This document shows, piece after piece, positions 1-11,800 of a stretch of 64,000 bases of DNA. The stretch is taken from assembly GCF_041381155.1 (NCBI RefSeq), contig NC_091138.1, positions 38,247,604-38,311,603 of the forward strand, given 5' to 3'. The translations under genes were made by a program, and so were the position numbers. Every line of letters starts with the position of its first letter. Position 1 is the stretch's first letter. Source of the stretch: Argopecten irradians. Lineage: Eukaryota > Mollusca > Bivalvia > Pectinida > Pectinidae. Under the pieces are notes generated by a model, which was not told the DNA's origin, made no database searches, and was given only the letters and a program-made list of their open reading frames with translations.

Positions 1-900
1 TTCTCAAATTTTTACATTGACAGTTCACTAGGACCCTAGTTGTGCATATTGAATTTTGGGACTGATCGGTCAACCAGCCGCCATCTTGGATTTTGATAGT
101 TAAAGTTTGTTACGGCTAATTCTCAGAAAGTACTGAAGGGATCTTTCTCAAATTTATATGTAACATATTGTATTTTGGGACTGATCAACAAGATGGCCGC
201 CAGGCAGCCATCTTGGATTTTGATAGTTAGTTTGTTACCGCTATTTCTCATAAAGTATTTGACAAAACATTCAACAAGATGGCCGACCAGCCGCCATCTT
301 GGATTTTGATAGACACTCAGAAAGTACTGAAGGGATCTTTCTCAAATTTCATATGTAGGTTCCCCCTAGGACCCCAGTTGTGCATATTGCATTTTGGGAC
401 TGATCGGTCAACAAGATGGCCGACCGGTGGCCATCTTGGATTTTGATAGTTAAAGTTTGTTACCGCTATTTCTCAGAAAGTATTGAAGGGATTGTTCTCA
501 AATTTCATATGTAGGTTCCCCTAGGACCCTAGTAGTGCATATTGCATTTTGGGACTGATCAGTCAACAAGACGGCCGCCAGGTAGCCATCTTGGATTTTG
601 ATAGTTAAAGTTTGTTACCGCTATTTCTCAGAAAGCAACTGAAGGGATCTTTCTCAAATTTCATATGTAGGTTTCCCTAGGACCCCAGTTGTGCATATTG
701 CATTTTGGGACTGATCAGTCAACAAGATGGCCGCCAGGTAGCCATCTTGGATTTTGATTAGTTAAAGTTTGTTACCGCTATTTCTCAGAAAGTATTGAAG
801 GGATTGTTCTCAAATATCATATGTAGGTTCCTCTTAGGACCCTAGTTCTGCCTATTGCATTTTGCGACCACTATCTTGGATTTTGATAGTTTAAAGTTTG
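1..900. repeat. Tandem satellite, about 155-190 bp units
   Basis: About six units, the first cut by the window edge. The phrase TCTCAAATTTCATATG recurs near 145, 335, 493, 647 and 808, giving spacings of roughly 150-190 bp. Each unit carries a short inverted repeat, CAAGATGGC facing GCCATCTTGG, separated by a few variable bases, followed by GATTTTGATAGTTAAAG and a block on rounding the CCTAGGACC motif. The units differ by substitutions and small indels, so this is an aged array. No open reading frame was recognised. Confidence 0.85.
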
Positions 901-2157
901 AAAAGCAGAAAAAAGAAGTGTAAGTTTGAAAAGCAGAGAAAAGATCCCTCTTTCATTTGTCAGACATAGATTAATCTTTGGTGGGCGCCAAGATCCCTCT
1001 GGGATCTCTTGTTTAATTTTTGTTAAATTGCTATTGAAACAGTTTCGTTTTTGAACGATGTCTTTTCAACACACTGAGACAAAAACATGACACTTACCTG
1101 ACGATATGCTCATCGGTCACGGAGCGTAAAAACCCCATCTCACCCTATTCGAATAATCCGGTTATTTACATATTTTCTTCTTGAAAATGACTTATTCAAA
1201 TAAGCGGAATCCTCTGTATATCCTTAATTTTTCAAAGAGGCAACCGTTTTGAACATTGACAGTTCACAGAATTTTCAGAGAAAATTGTAAATTTACGTAG
1301 CCACGATCAGTGTAAGGTTTTATTTATCATATAACTAGTATTTATGAAAATTGACAAAACTTTCATTTTTGTGTCGCCTGCAACGCAAGAGCGACGCATA
1401 GGTATCACCATATGTCCGGGAAAAGGTTTCCGTGCGATAACTTTAGTATTTATTGTCCGATTTCAACCAAATTTCGTGTATTGCTTTATATTAATGAGAT
1501 CTCGGACGGGTTTGATACTAGTCAAAATCCGTCAATATTTCCAAGAGTTACGAGACTTGATAACTTCACCTTATTATTAACAATATTTTCAACTGTAAAT
1601 TACTATTTTTTGTGATGTTTGAAACTGCTGTGCAGGCGACACGTCCACTTCCGTGGTATTCTTGTTGTTTCTGTATAAGATGTTTCTGTCTACAGAGACT
1701 ATCGTGCAAGGTCATGTGGCGTCATTATCACCTGGAGCGTCACAAAAGTTTTTTTTCAGGTGTGTCTTCGATAGTTATGACATGACTGAACAGGCTAGTT
1801 ATGTGATAAAGTTTTTTTAAGTTTGCAACTCTAATACATTGTAGATTAAAGATAAATCATTGTCTTTATGGATTAAGATGGTAGTCGTTTGTTATTCATA
1901 AATATGTACATGTGTATCTTGGAAATATCCCATCTATCAATTGAGGTAAGAGTGGAGGGAATCACTTGTAGGTCTTCTATTGTATAGAATGTTCGCTTAA
2001 TATTTCGTTCATTCGGAGTGACTACGACTCTGTCAATGAATTTTGAGGTACACGATAATTGCACATCCACCAGCACTGTATGGAGAGTCCAAAAATGAAT
2101 TCGGAATTGTCTTTTAGTGAATTGAATATATAGGATTAATTTGAATAGATGTTTTAT

Positions 2158-2197
2158 ATTATGTAGATATAACACAAAAAATCTGAGTGTGTTCTCA
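2158..2197. repeat. Half-copy of a foldback element
   Basis: The stretch ATGTAGATATAACACAAAAA followed by ATCTGAGTG matches one arm of the foldback element at 62678-62802. Only one arm is present, so this is probably a truncated or decayed copy. Confidence 0.45.
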
Positions 2198-2739
2198 CCA
2201 TAAACCTAGAAGTTAATACTTAAATAAAAAGGAAATTGTGTTATTGCTTAGTAATACACTATAAAGTTGAATAAGAGAAAAGAGTAACAGGCCCAAATAA
2301 TCATTGCGTGTACTAATGGCACTGATGCTGACTTATAAATCGGCCACTAGTGATGCTATTGGAATCAATGCCGTGGCAAAATATAAAACAAAATGTTTAT
2401 AATCGTTTTAAGTTTTAATAATTTAGATATCAGTTACAAACAACAGTTTAAAATGGGATGTAGCTATCCCTTCACCTACTAAAAGGTATAGTGTGATAGT
2501 AAAAAGATAGAGTTTACGATTATCCGACGAGAGAAAACAAAAATTACACATTGGATCAATATACACAGCAGAAAATGGGGTGATGCTTGTCCGAAGCACG
2601 GAGAGAGCGAAAAAAAAGGTTTATTTTATGAAAAAAGTTTCTTAAATCAATAACAAATACAAAGCAGATAAATTTTCGGTTTTGCTGTTGAAACATGCTT
2701 GTGCCGAAGCTGTGGAAGACCGTTACAAGTCATGAAACA

Positions 2740-3216
2740 TTAATTAGTTGGTTTAACTGTGATATGACAGAAAAGCCCACTGTACATTTTGCCATTACAC
2801 AAAGCCTTGTAAAAAAAAGTTTCTAAAGATGTTTTTTCTAAAATCAATAACAGCATAAGAAAATGTATCATGTTTATGTCGTTATTTGTTTAACGTGTCT
2901 ATTTGCGCAGTGGTAGGGTAACTAACGCAACCTGGTAATTATTGAACAACGAATTGCGAATTTATGAATCAATTAATTATCATGTTGTGGAATTTGTCAC
3001 TATTTCATGTAATTGTTTCATAAGGAATTTACATTATGTCATATTTTGCTTCGTGTTATGTCGAATTAGCTCACTGAATTGCCCTTTAACATTTAATTGA
3101 TTTTAATTTTGCAGAGATTAGCATTAAGCGAATAACGTTTGCTACTCTAAAACAATAATCTCGTTTTACATTACATTTTAAAAATCAAAAGCTGTTTCGG
3201 AAAGATAGTGGGCCTA
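2740..3216. mobile_element. Degenerate mosaic of two MITE families
   Basis: Part of this region (about 2740-3090) resembles the right half of the element at 20596-21173: a shared GTGATATG-CAGAAAAGCCCA block, then TGGAATTTGTCA, TTTCATAAG and GAATTGCCCTTTA. The right part (about 3110-3216) resembles the end of the family at 14916-15323 and 46924-47330, with ATCTCGTTTTACATT and GTTTCGGAAAG-TAGTGGGCC. This looks like one element inserted into another, followed by decay. Boundaries are approximate. Confidence 0.5.
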
Positions 3217-3859
3217 TAAATCTCCATTATGTTTTTTGTAATATATAACAAAGTCTAGATATAATGATATAATATAATAATATATAACTATGTTAATTTT
3301 ACAAGGTTTCAACTTAGATTCGCTGTGTGCATATGTATATGAAACAAGTAAGACAATTTCTTTCACGCACGCAACAGTATACAACAAATAACCACGATGT
3401 ACTCACGAGACGTTTCAGCGACATATGCTTATATATTTAATGATACCTCACTCATTTTTATAAATACAAATTCTTGTTTAAAAAGGTCATAATAAAATGC
3501 ATAGTTATACTTAAGTTTTACTCTATTTTTAATTTTTGAGGATAAACATTCTTAAATGAGAACATGTTATAAATTTCCCTTTGCTGTCGGTCAGATTTCC
3601 CTGGTGATCATTTTTAGACAAGCACATTTGCGTGCCATTCCTATAAACCCTAAACTCTTGACAAAAGGCCCGAACAAAAAAATAGGCCCTGCATTTCTCA
3701 CAGTAAAAATATACCAATACATTAGTGGAGATGTTATGTTTAATAGTAGTTTGCAGAACGTTCACGAATGTCAAATCATGGACTTAAACTAATAATCTGG
3801 AAATGTTAAAAGTAACTGATCCAATTATTCATTTATATTCCTCATTATTTCACCAGGAA

Positions 3860-4500
3860 TCAATTTAATCCCTTCTCCGTAACAGCGCGTCGTCCGTCAG
3901 TATCAACAAAGTTGTCTTTAAGGATCACTAGTTTCGGAATGCCTGACACTTGGTATGCATCTTTTAACTTGCCCTGGAAAGTAAAACATTATGTAGATAT
4001 AGGTAATAAGTATCATTAACAAAATAGATTAACTAAAAAGCGAGACAAATAGATAGTTCAAAATACATGAGTAAGCAATAAAGTAACAGTTTGAATTGAA
4101 TTAGTCTTGATATTGTATATTTTCTATAGTCATTTCACATTTTGCGCAGTAACTCTAACATTAATTCGTGGATTATTATGGTAAGATAACTTGATCAATG
4201 AATTTTGCATCATTTTACTCTTATGGACGCAGTATCAAGATCGGTAAAGCAACCAAAAACTAATGTTACCGTTGTAATAATATACTGAAACGGCTGTCAT
4301 TTGACATTTATACAAGATGTAACCTCTGACTGATTGATTGGAACACATTTGTTGACCACCAGTTCTTATCACGTTATCCCGTTAATACATAATAAATTAA
4401 TACAAAGGCTTTACATATACAACAAAGTTTGACATAATTGAATAATATCATTTGAAATGCTTATGTTACACCCATATCTATTGGTTAGAAGATTGTTTTG

Positions 4501-4531
<31 letters not shown>

Positions 4532-7500
4532 GGGGGGGAGGGGGGGTTTGGACATAGACTAAAAGATTTGTACGTCGAGTATTATGATAAAAATCAATTG
4601 AGTCAGAAGCTCTATAAAATTAAGAGTTCCATTTAAGGATGTATTCTTCTGAGGTTTCAGTCCCGTTGAAGTCTCGTTTCGACATAGATCATAGAAGTTA
4701 TGAGATTTTCAAATAAAATCTATCAATATCTCCAACAAGTTGTCATTTGCAAATTTTGTCAAAAATTTACATTTCTATTCAAGTAAAATTTTTATACGCG
4801 GATTTTAATTAATTTGGCCCCCATTTTGAAATTGTGTATTTTTTCGCTTTGAGTAGAGCCACAGTTTAATCATTTTTTACTGAAATTGTTTTTACTTAAA
4901 TCATCAATGCGCCAGTATTTTTAGCTGTAACGAACTATTTTTTGCAGTAAATCTTTACTGGGTTCGTGGTAAATATGTTGATCATTAAATTGTGAAATGA
5001 TACACTTTTGTCACTTTATTTTACATTTTATGGTAATATGAGCACTTTTATTTTTTACTCTAAAATACTGAAAATACCAAATATTCAAATGGGGCAAAAA
5101 CGTAAGCACACGGACCCCCCATTTTTCTACCTGATTTTGAAGGAACAATCCTTTCCCTGTTGATATGCAAAATATTAACAAAAGTTTAATACCACGACTT
5201 TTTCTATAAAGGGTTAAATTTGGCAAAAATGGCTGAAAATGGTGCATTGTAGCTCAAAATTAAAGGGTAGGGGTAGCATATGTTTCTGAGAAAAATATTA
5301 GTCTTATTAATCAAAACTGGTATATTTTTAAAGAAGACTACTGGAAAATAAATTCTACAAACATTCATACATATCAAACACCTCGTTAGGAAATTATGGC
5401 TTTAATCTCTTGTGTATATGGTCAAAACGGCAAAATTCCCATAAAATCCAATATTTTGTCAACTAGGTATCTTTGAGTGACAATAGCTCAAAAACGAGCA
5501 CACGGCATGTGTTTTTTCTTTCATTTTATTTTATGGTATGGACTCCTATTTCCAAAAATCTAACGAGAAAAAAAAGTTTAATGCAAGAAAATTTTCACTT
5601 CTCAGACGTGTACATCCTTAAGAGTTGCATACTGGGGAGTCCTTAAATACCATTAGCTGTTAAAATAGGACACCCAGCAGTCACTTAAAATGAAACTTAT
5701 AGATACATAATGTATAGGAAAAGAAACAAACCGTGTCCTTGTCTGCAAATGGTAGGGCACACCAGGGCATCTCGTTATAGTAACCATCAAACCCGTCTTG
5801 GTTTCTATCGCTGCTGACGAATATGATTTCGATACCAGGATCCGTGGCTTTTTTGTCATTGTATTTATCAGTCAGAACTGGGGTAAACCCTCGACAAGGC
5901 GGACACCAGTGTGCAGAAAAATATATATCTGTGAATGTAGTTAAACCTTTTTAATAATATCTAAAGCCAAAGAGCTCGATGATGGATGATGAATTATAGG
6001 TCTAATACATAGATCAATTCAAAATAGATTATGTATCTCCTGTTTATTTTTTTAATGAATTCACATTTATTCAAATTAAACGCGATGGTGTTTAAATGAT
6101 ATGAATAAGAGATTAAGCAATACTCTTATCAATAACATGAAGAAGTAATATCGAATACAATAATAATCTTATTATTACTACACGCATCGAGAAAATAAGG
6201 AATTATTGCATAACGATATGCCTTTAGGTATATTATATATTGAACTGTTTTTGCTGTTCAGTTACTAAATTGGGTAAGAAGAAAATGAAGTAAAACCAAC
6301 CTAAAACAAATCTGATATGCAAACAAGAGGCCCGTGAGTCTTCACGGTCATCTGATTACTGGCACAATACAACACCTCAAAGAATATAGTAGTGGCAAAC
6401 AATTGTAGCAATACAAAAGAACTCTTTTAATAGAAGAAATTCAGGTTCTGATATATTTGATGAATTAGACCATGAATAAAAGTCCTTTGATTCCCACCAG
6501 GCTACAAATCCAATATCCAGTCTCTATGTCTCTTAGTTATTCACAAGAAGTCGTTTAAAGAGTTTAGCCTAGTTGACCCCTGTGACCTTGAATAAAGGTC
6601 AAGATCATTTATGTGAACAAACTTGGTAGCCCTTAATCCCAGCCTACCACAGGCCAAATATCATGTCTCTAGGGCTCTTAGTTATTCAGAAGTAGTCGTT
6701 TTAATATTTTAGCCTATTTGACTCCTGTGACCTTGAATGAAGATCAATATTCATCATTTGAACAATAATTGGTGTTTAATCGTATATATATATGCTTAAT
6801 TAAAACAAAAAACGACAGGAAATAATTTATTTCGCCTTTGGTGCATGCGCAATCAGAACTTCATTCCATATAGGATATAGTGACACGGAATTTTTTCGGG
6901 GTGCAAATAATTATTTTTCATATCTTTAACTTGAAGTAAAATTAAAAGCTCAAACTTATCAATGGTGGCAATGGTGTAAAGTAAGTATTTTTTTAAACTG
7001 AAGCAAAATACTAAAACTGCTCTTGTTTTTGATAGTGAAAAAATACCATTTGTCAGCGGTGGAGCATCTTTGATAAAGTGTACAGGAGGGATTTAAAAAC
7101 TCCTACGTGCTGTAGACATACATGAACTAATTTGAGTACAATTTTAAAATTGAAAATGAAAATAATCTTGAACAGGTTAGCCATAAGATGAATTGCTAAA
7201 CCATACATAGTAAAGAAATTAGCGCATCAATACTGCCGCAAAAAAAGTGCTAAAATATGAACATTAACTGTACAATGTCTGTTACTCTTAACCAACTTTC
7301 TTTCGCGGCTACAAAATTTCGCGAATTCCGTTTCAAAGCATTTTCGCGGAGATTAGGTTTCGCAGATCTAAGATCTAATTAAAGAGATTACCAAAACAAA
7401 TCAGACGTCGTGGACAATTCTGCGTAATTTTAACTATTCATATTGACAAAAAGTTCATTTGAAATTAAATGGTGCTACAACACTGACGAATACTCGTTGT

Positions 7501-7832
7501 AATTTTCCTCAGTTTAGCATGAGCAGATGGACTAAAAAAATCTTCAATAACAAAAATTACTTGCTTACACTATTATTACCATTGAAAAGTTTGGACTGTT
7601 TATGTTCACTTGGCGTAGTCCATGGCGTAGGGAGATCTTTATATTGTAAAATGAAAGTAGAGATTTTATGGATGAAAACAGACGTGGATAACAAAACAAC
7701 TAATTACTTACACACGGTATGTTTATCTTTTAATACCACTGACGCGTCCTTCTCTCCTTCTTTTGTTAGCAGGGTTTTATCTTCCAAGGTCTTTTTCAGC
7801 CAGAGCAGATCAAAAGTCTCTCCTTTTGCCAT
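3860..7832 (-). CDS. Nucleoredoxin/tryparedoxin-like protein, single thioredoxin fold
   Basis: Three exons on the minus strand: 7712-7832, 5732-5928 and 3860-3973, with junction phases 1 and 0, giving 143 residues with a TGA stop at 3860-3862. The start ATG at 7830-7832 opens MAKGETFDLLWLKK, the first methionine of the exon. Residues 41-57 carry YIYFSAHWCPPCRGFTP, with the redox-active WCPPC at 48-52; FVSSDRNQDGF and WCALPFADKD follow, and the cis-proline motif SGIPKL lies at 116-121. These are hallmarks of the nucleoredoxin/tryparedoxin branch, which reduces disulfides in the cytosol or nucleus. There is no signal peptide, and the length is close to the short nucleoredoxin-like proteins, not to multidomain nucleoredoxin. 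It is intact. Intron 1 holds a bivalve repeat and a MITE; intron 2 holds a TTAA-flanked element. The exact orthologue is uncertain. Confidence 0.92.
4503..4546. repeat. Homopolymer run, T then G
   Basis: About 29 T residues followed directly by a G-rich run interrupted by one A, inside intron 2 of the nucleoredoxin-like gene. It sits just before the TTAA-flanked element. The exact length may be affected by sequencing error. Confidence 0.9.
4633..5621. mobile_element. Non-autonomous inverted-repeat element, about 990 bp, TTAA ends
   Basis: The left end reads TTAAGGATGTATTCTTCTGAG and the right end, on the other strand, reads TTAAGGATGTACACGTCTGAG: an imperfect inverted repeat of about 22 bp beginning with TTAA on both sides. 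No transposase frame was recognised inside. TTAA at both borders would fit a piggyBac-type target duplication, which is an inference. It lies in an intron of the nucleoredoxin-like gene. Confidence 0.65.
6320..6744. repeat. Interspersed repeat with internal 160-bp duplication
   Basis: It begins near AAGAGGCCCGTGAGTC and contains two similar blocks, each with CTCTTAGTTATTCA, AGTCGTTT, TTTAGCCTA and TGTGACCTTGAAT. I recall this phrase pattern as widespread in bivalve genomes, but no database comparison was possible. A MITE abuts its right end. It lies within intron 1 of the nucleoredoxin-like gene. Confidence 0.6.
6745..7072 (+). mobile_element. MITE family 1, left end truncated
   Basis: Matches the copies at 61978-62341, 47491-47855 and 13803-14133. 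The right terminus GTCAGCGGTGGAGCATCTTT is intact. The left terminus with GATGCTCCACCGC is missing, and the match starts at ATATTCATCATTTGAACAAT. It is non-coding. Confidence 0.75.
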
Positions 7833-8404
7833 GGTTTTTTCCCTATCAAACCAACATATATCTAATGAATGAATGAATGAATTGGCTGGTAAATTGGCGT
7901 TAATTGTATATTGAAAGAACTTTTGATATATTCTGACATTCTGGAACTTGGTTACAATTTGAATAAATCATAGCAATACAGGCAGGTTACGTTTTACATA
8001 TCGTGGTCCCAGTAGCATACGTACTCTAAGTTAAACAGAGCTAGACCCACTAATCTGAATTATGAATGTATGAATGAAACGTTTATCGTAATGGTTTACA
8101 CCTTAAGGCCCATTTCATTGTCGAAACAAAAAAACTAAAAACAACGTCGGAATACATGTATATATCGAAGGCCTTAGAGGAAGTTACAAATGCATTTTTT
8201 ATGTGCATATATATGTTAACAATGAAGATTCATTTCGTTTTTTCTTTTTTTTTTTTTGCCGCGAGACACAGCGATAGTCGACTATTGCGCAATCATTTTG
8301 CCGAACTTAACATTTTAATTTGTTATTTTTAAAATTGTTACGGAAGTAATGATAAGTATAACATTAACGGTAAGATAATAATTTTGGAACTATACAAAAT
8401 TATC

Positions 8405-8814
8405 AAAGGACTTTGTATGGTTTTGGCCCTTTTTAGCCCCCAAATCCGTCAAATTTTCAAACCTAATATTAAGTGATTAAATTGCTGAATATCAATTTTT
8501 TATCCTTGATACAATAGGTATGATGGTTATGTAACATTGCACCTGTAGTTGTAATGGTAACCGTCATAAATATGCAAAAAGTATGAAAATGCGTAAATTC
8601 CGTCAATTAGGCTAGTTTTTTCATCTAAAAACCATAGAGCGCATCCTTGAACAAACATTATTTCCTGAAGATGTATTTGAGGTACCTACATATTCTGAAC
8701 AAGTATTGAGTTTGTTGAAGATTGTGCTCTATTGTTTCTGAACCAAAAACTATCAAAATATAAAATCAATGGATTAGGGGGCCAAAAAAGGTCCCTAATC
8801 ATACATAATCCTTT
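8405..8814. mobile_element. Inverted-repeat element, about 410 bp
   Basis: The left end AAGGACTTTGTATGGTTTTG, continuing into CCCTTTTTAGCCCCC, matches the reverse complement of the right end, AAGGATTATGTATGATTAGG, continuing into ACCTTTTTTGGCCCCC. The interior is AT-rich with no coding potential. No convincing target duplication was found. Confidence 0.55.
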
Positions 8815-11800
8815 ATTTGACATCCATATTTTGAAAAAATAGATTGAATGTTTTCAAGTGTTCCAAACAAAATCGAATGATTCTGAAGTAGATTGAGTGT
8901 TTATCCTTGCCATGATAATCGCCGAACGTATTTGATGTTCCCGTGTACATGATAGGATGAAATTGGATTCTGGCCAACACACAACAAAGGGATGTCAGTA
9001 TATTTTGTCCCTAGTTTCATCAACGTTTCTTATTTAAGTCTAAACTTCCTACAGGAAAGAAATTATTAAAGAATTTAGGGGAAATATCGTGAATTAACGA
9101 CTTTTCATTTTCACAACTTGTGATGCTTTCCTCTTAAGACGAAGAATTCTAAGTGTGGGCGTTTCCTTAAGGAATATTGATGAAACTTAGTCGTGACCAG
9201 GATAAACTGATCGATATCTTTAGCATTGTGCTGCAGCGAGGTATCAATATAAATACTAGATAACAAGTTATAGCACCCCAACATAATTGTACCACAAGCT
9301 TCCATACGAATGCATGTTCTGTGTATCCCAAAGTTCCCAGTTTTGATATAAAGTAATAATTAGCTGGTTGGGTAATTGGGTGAGTCATTCTCGCTATCGC
9401 TTTTTGTTGGAGACCCATGGTTGGTTACACTCTAAGCTACGTGATAAGTGTAGTGAAGTACAATCAAACGGGAGTTTCCGACAATGGTATGACTGGTACA
9501 TCTAAATATTTAAAGATTCAGGATTCGTCTCATCAGCATCTGCTCGGTAATTTGATTTTGTAAAATAGATGAAAGCATAATGAATCGTATAATGACTTGG
9601 AGTGGGGTAAATGTATGTATGATTTTTAAACAACAATACTTTTTGAATCAGGAATATGACAGAAAAAGCTGACGTATGTTACTTTGTCAAGGCCATGAAA
9701 TTCACAATTTTTAGGGTCTTAAGACCTCTCAATCTATGAAGAGTATTTGGTTCCATCTAATCTGTAACTTCATAAGAAGAATTTTGAAATTTCAACCCGC
9801 TTTGTCCCTCCCATAGCCCCCTGAAAGGTGGGGTCCATATAATTCCCAATTTTGATTCGCCTTATGCCTTAAAAGGTTTTAGCTTTTCATTGAATTTGCC
9901 TGAACAGTTTTGGAGAAGAAGGCGCCATAACTCTTATTGGCATTGTGGGCGTATTGATACACTTTAGTAACAAACGTACACTGGAAAAACCTTAGAAGAT
10001 CCACAACCACAGGAGATATAAATTACTTTCAATTTGTATAAATCAATTATAACTGGTTCTGTGTGTACCTGCAGATAGACACCAAGGTGATCTACCTGTA
10101 TTTATCTTCCTGCATTGTCACGATTTTCACAAGTTGAATGGTAGTTTATACCTAAAAATACACACCACTATAAAATGTAATGCTACACGTTAACCGCCCG
10201 GGTCATTAATTTCAGGTCATAGGTGAAATGATAAATACTGGGATGTGGAGATATGATTGAAAGAACATCATAGACAAATCAAGAAATGAGCAAAACATGT
10301 ATTTTCATAGCATACATATGTATCGAATGTTAGTAAACAATTTATTTGTGTTAATCGATGATGCTATTTACCATATACGTTATTAAACAATGGGTATCGT
10401 GATAACAATACATATATTTAGATATGATTGCATCACCGACCTTCTAATTATAATATTCAATATAATAACAGTCAAATTTGTAATGGTTCATGCTTGAAAA
10501 CCTGTCTGGGAAATCTATATCTAGGTTTGATAAATACAGTAGCTTTTGCTTCACGCTTATGAGATCTACCTGTGTTTTACTTAGACCGCGCCTCCCCAAT
10601 CTAGTGGAGCATTGTGAGTAATAGCAATATTAAGAAGTACATACGTGTTCACAAGCACGATCAGGCCATGTCGGTTTACCTACCTTGAATAGTTATATAC
10701 CGTACAGGATGTCACCACACTTAATTATTATAAGATAAAATAATGTCTCTATATAACCAAGAGAATAAATGACTAATACATGTATGATAATGCTATAACG
10801 TGGCTTATCTTATGTAAACTTACCTTGTATGCTTCCAAATGGGTTACGGTGGAGTGCAATGTCTGCAGTTACATTAAATATGAATTCTATATAAACAGTG
10901 TACAGCTGTAGCTATGGTGAAAAAATAACACTTTGATCGATTGAATTTCATACAAAAACAGTATTTCCGGGTCAAGGACGACGGCAAGTCTTCACTTGAT
11001 AATAGTTAGTCGATTTTCTATGGCGTCTCACATGAATGAAGAGCACCAGTCAACCGAAGCCAGATGGGAAACTGAATTATTGAATGCAGTAATATCAATA
11101 GTATGTGTATATGTGTGTATTGATCTTGCCATCACGGAAAAGGTTGGGATAGAATATGTTAAAATAGGCGATCGATAATGTAGGAAAGAAATCGATAAGA
11201 ATTACTGAACTGTGATTATTGGTGGATAACAAATACAAGCATTGAATAATATAGTAGACATGTAACTTATGTGGCAAAGTATTCCTATTTGGTATTTTTA
11301 ACGAAAAGGACTAATTCTAGCTGTTCTGATTCAAAGATACCTATTGTTCTGCGTCTCTTTCAGATTACTTTGTATGTACATTGTATATAGAAAATCACAC
11401 CGATTGACATAAGACTATGGAGTGCACATTAACTATATTTAGTATCTAATTAATACATTATAGAAATGACTCGTAAGTATATATCGGCCCCCTTCATTGA
11501 ACTGCGACACATTATATATATAGCGATATTATATTTCTTTGAACAGGCATTTTTCAAATTGAGGTCAGCGTTTTTGAGAGACTATAATAAATGGAACTTT
11601 GAGAACACTCAAGTTAAAGCTTACTCATCGTCGGTTACCCACGTTAATTTCAGCTTGTGGTCTGATAAAAACGAAGTTTAGACACTGGGTTTCCGAGGGT
11701 GAAACTTACCAAGTTGTGAAACATCTTTCCTTTTGCAAAATGCTTACAGTTACTATAAAAAGGGTTTAAGTGTTTGAGTGATTATTCCATCTCTAACTCT

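Larger units (their letters stand above)
901..3859. other. Gene-poor region between the satellite and gene 1
   Basis: AT-rich sequence with no coding exon I can support; short open frames here have no recognisable motif. It contains the decayed transposable-element pieces listed at 2158-2197 and 2740-3216. The 3' untranslated region of the minus-strand thioredoxin-like gene presumably extends to the left of 3860, but I did not find a clear AATAAA signal close to its stop. Confidence 0.5.

Noticed and set aside
7222..7370. Possible fragment of the CG-containing MITE
   Set aside because: CCAACTTTCTTTCGCGG recalls the element at 48077, but no inverted ends were found and the match is short.
7459..7872. 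137-codon plus-strand open frame
   Set aside because: It is antisense to the verified first exon of the nucleoredoxin-like gene, and its extra length comes from intron sequence.
8103..8400. Possible further copy of MITE family 2
   Set aside because: Shares only scattered phrases such as GCGCAATC and GATAAGTATA; termini are not recognisable, so it was not annotated.
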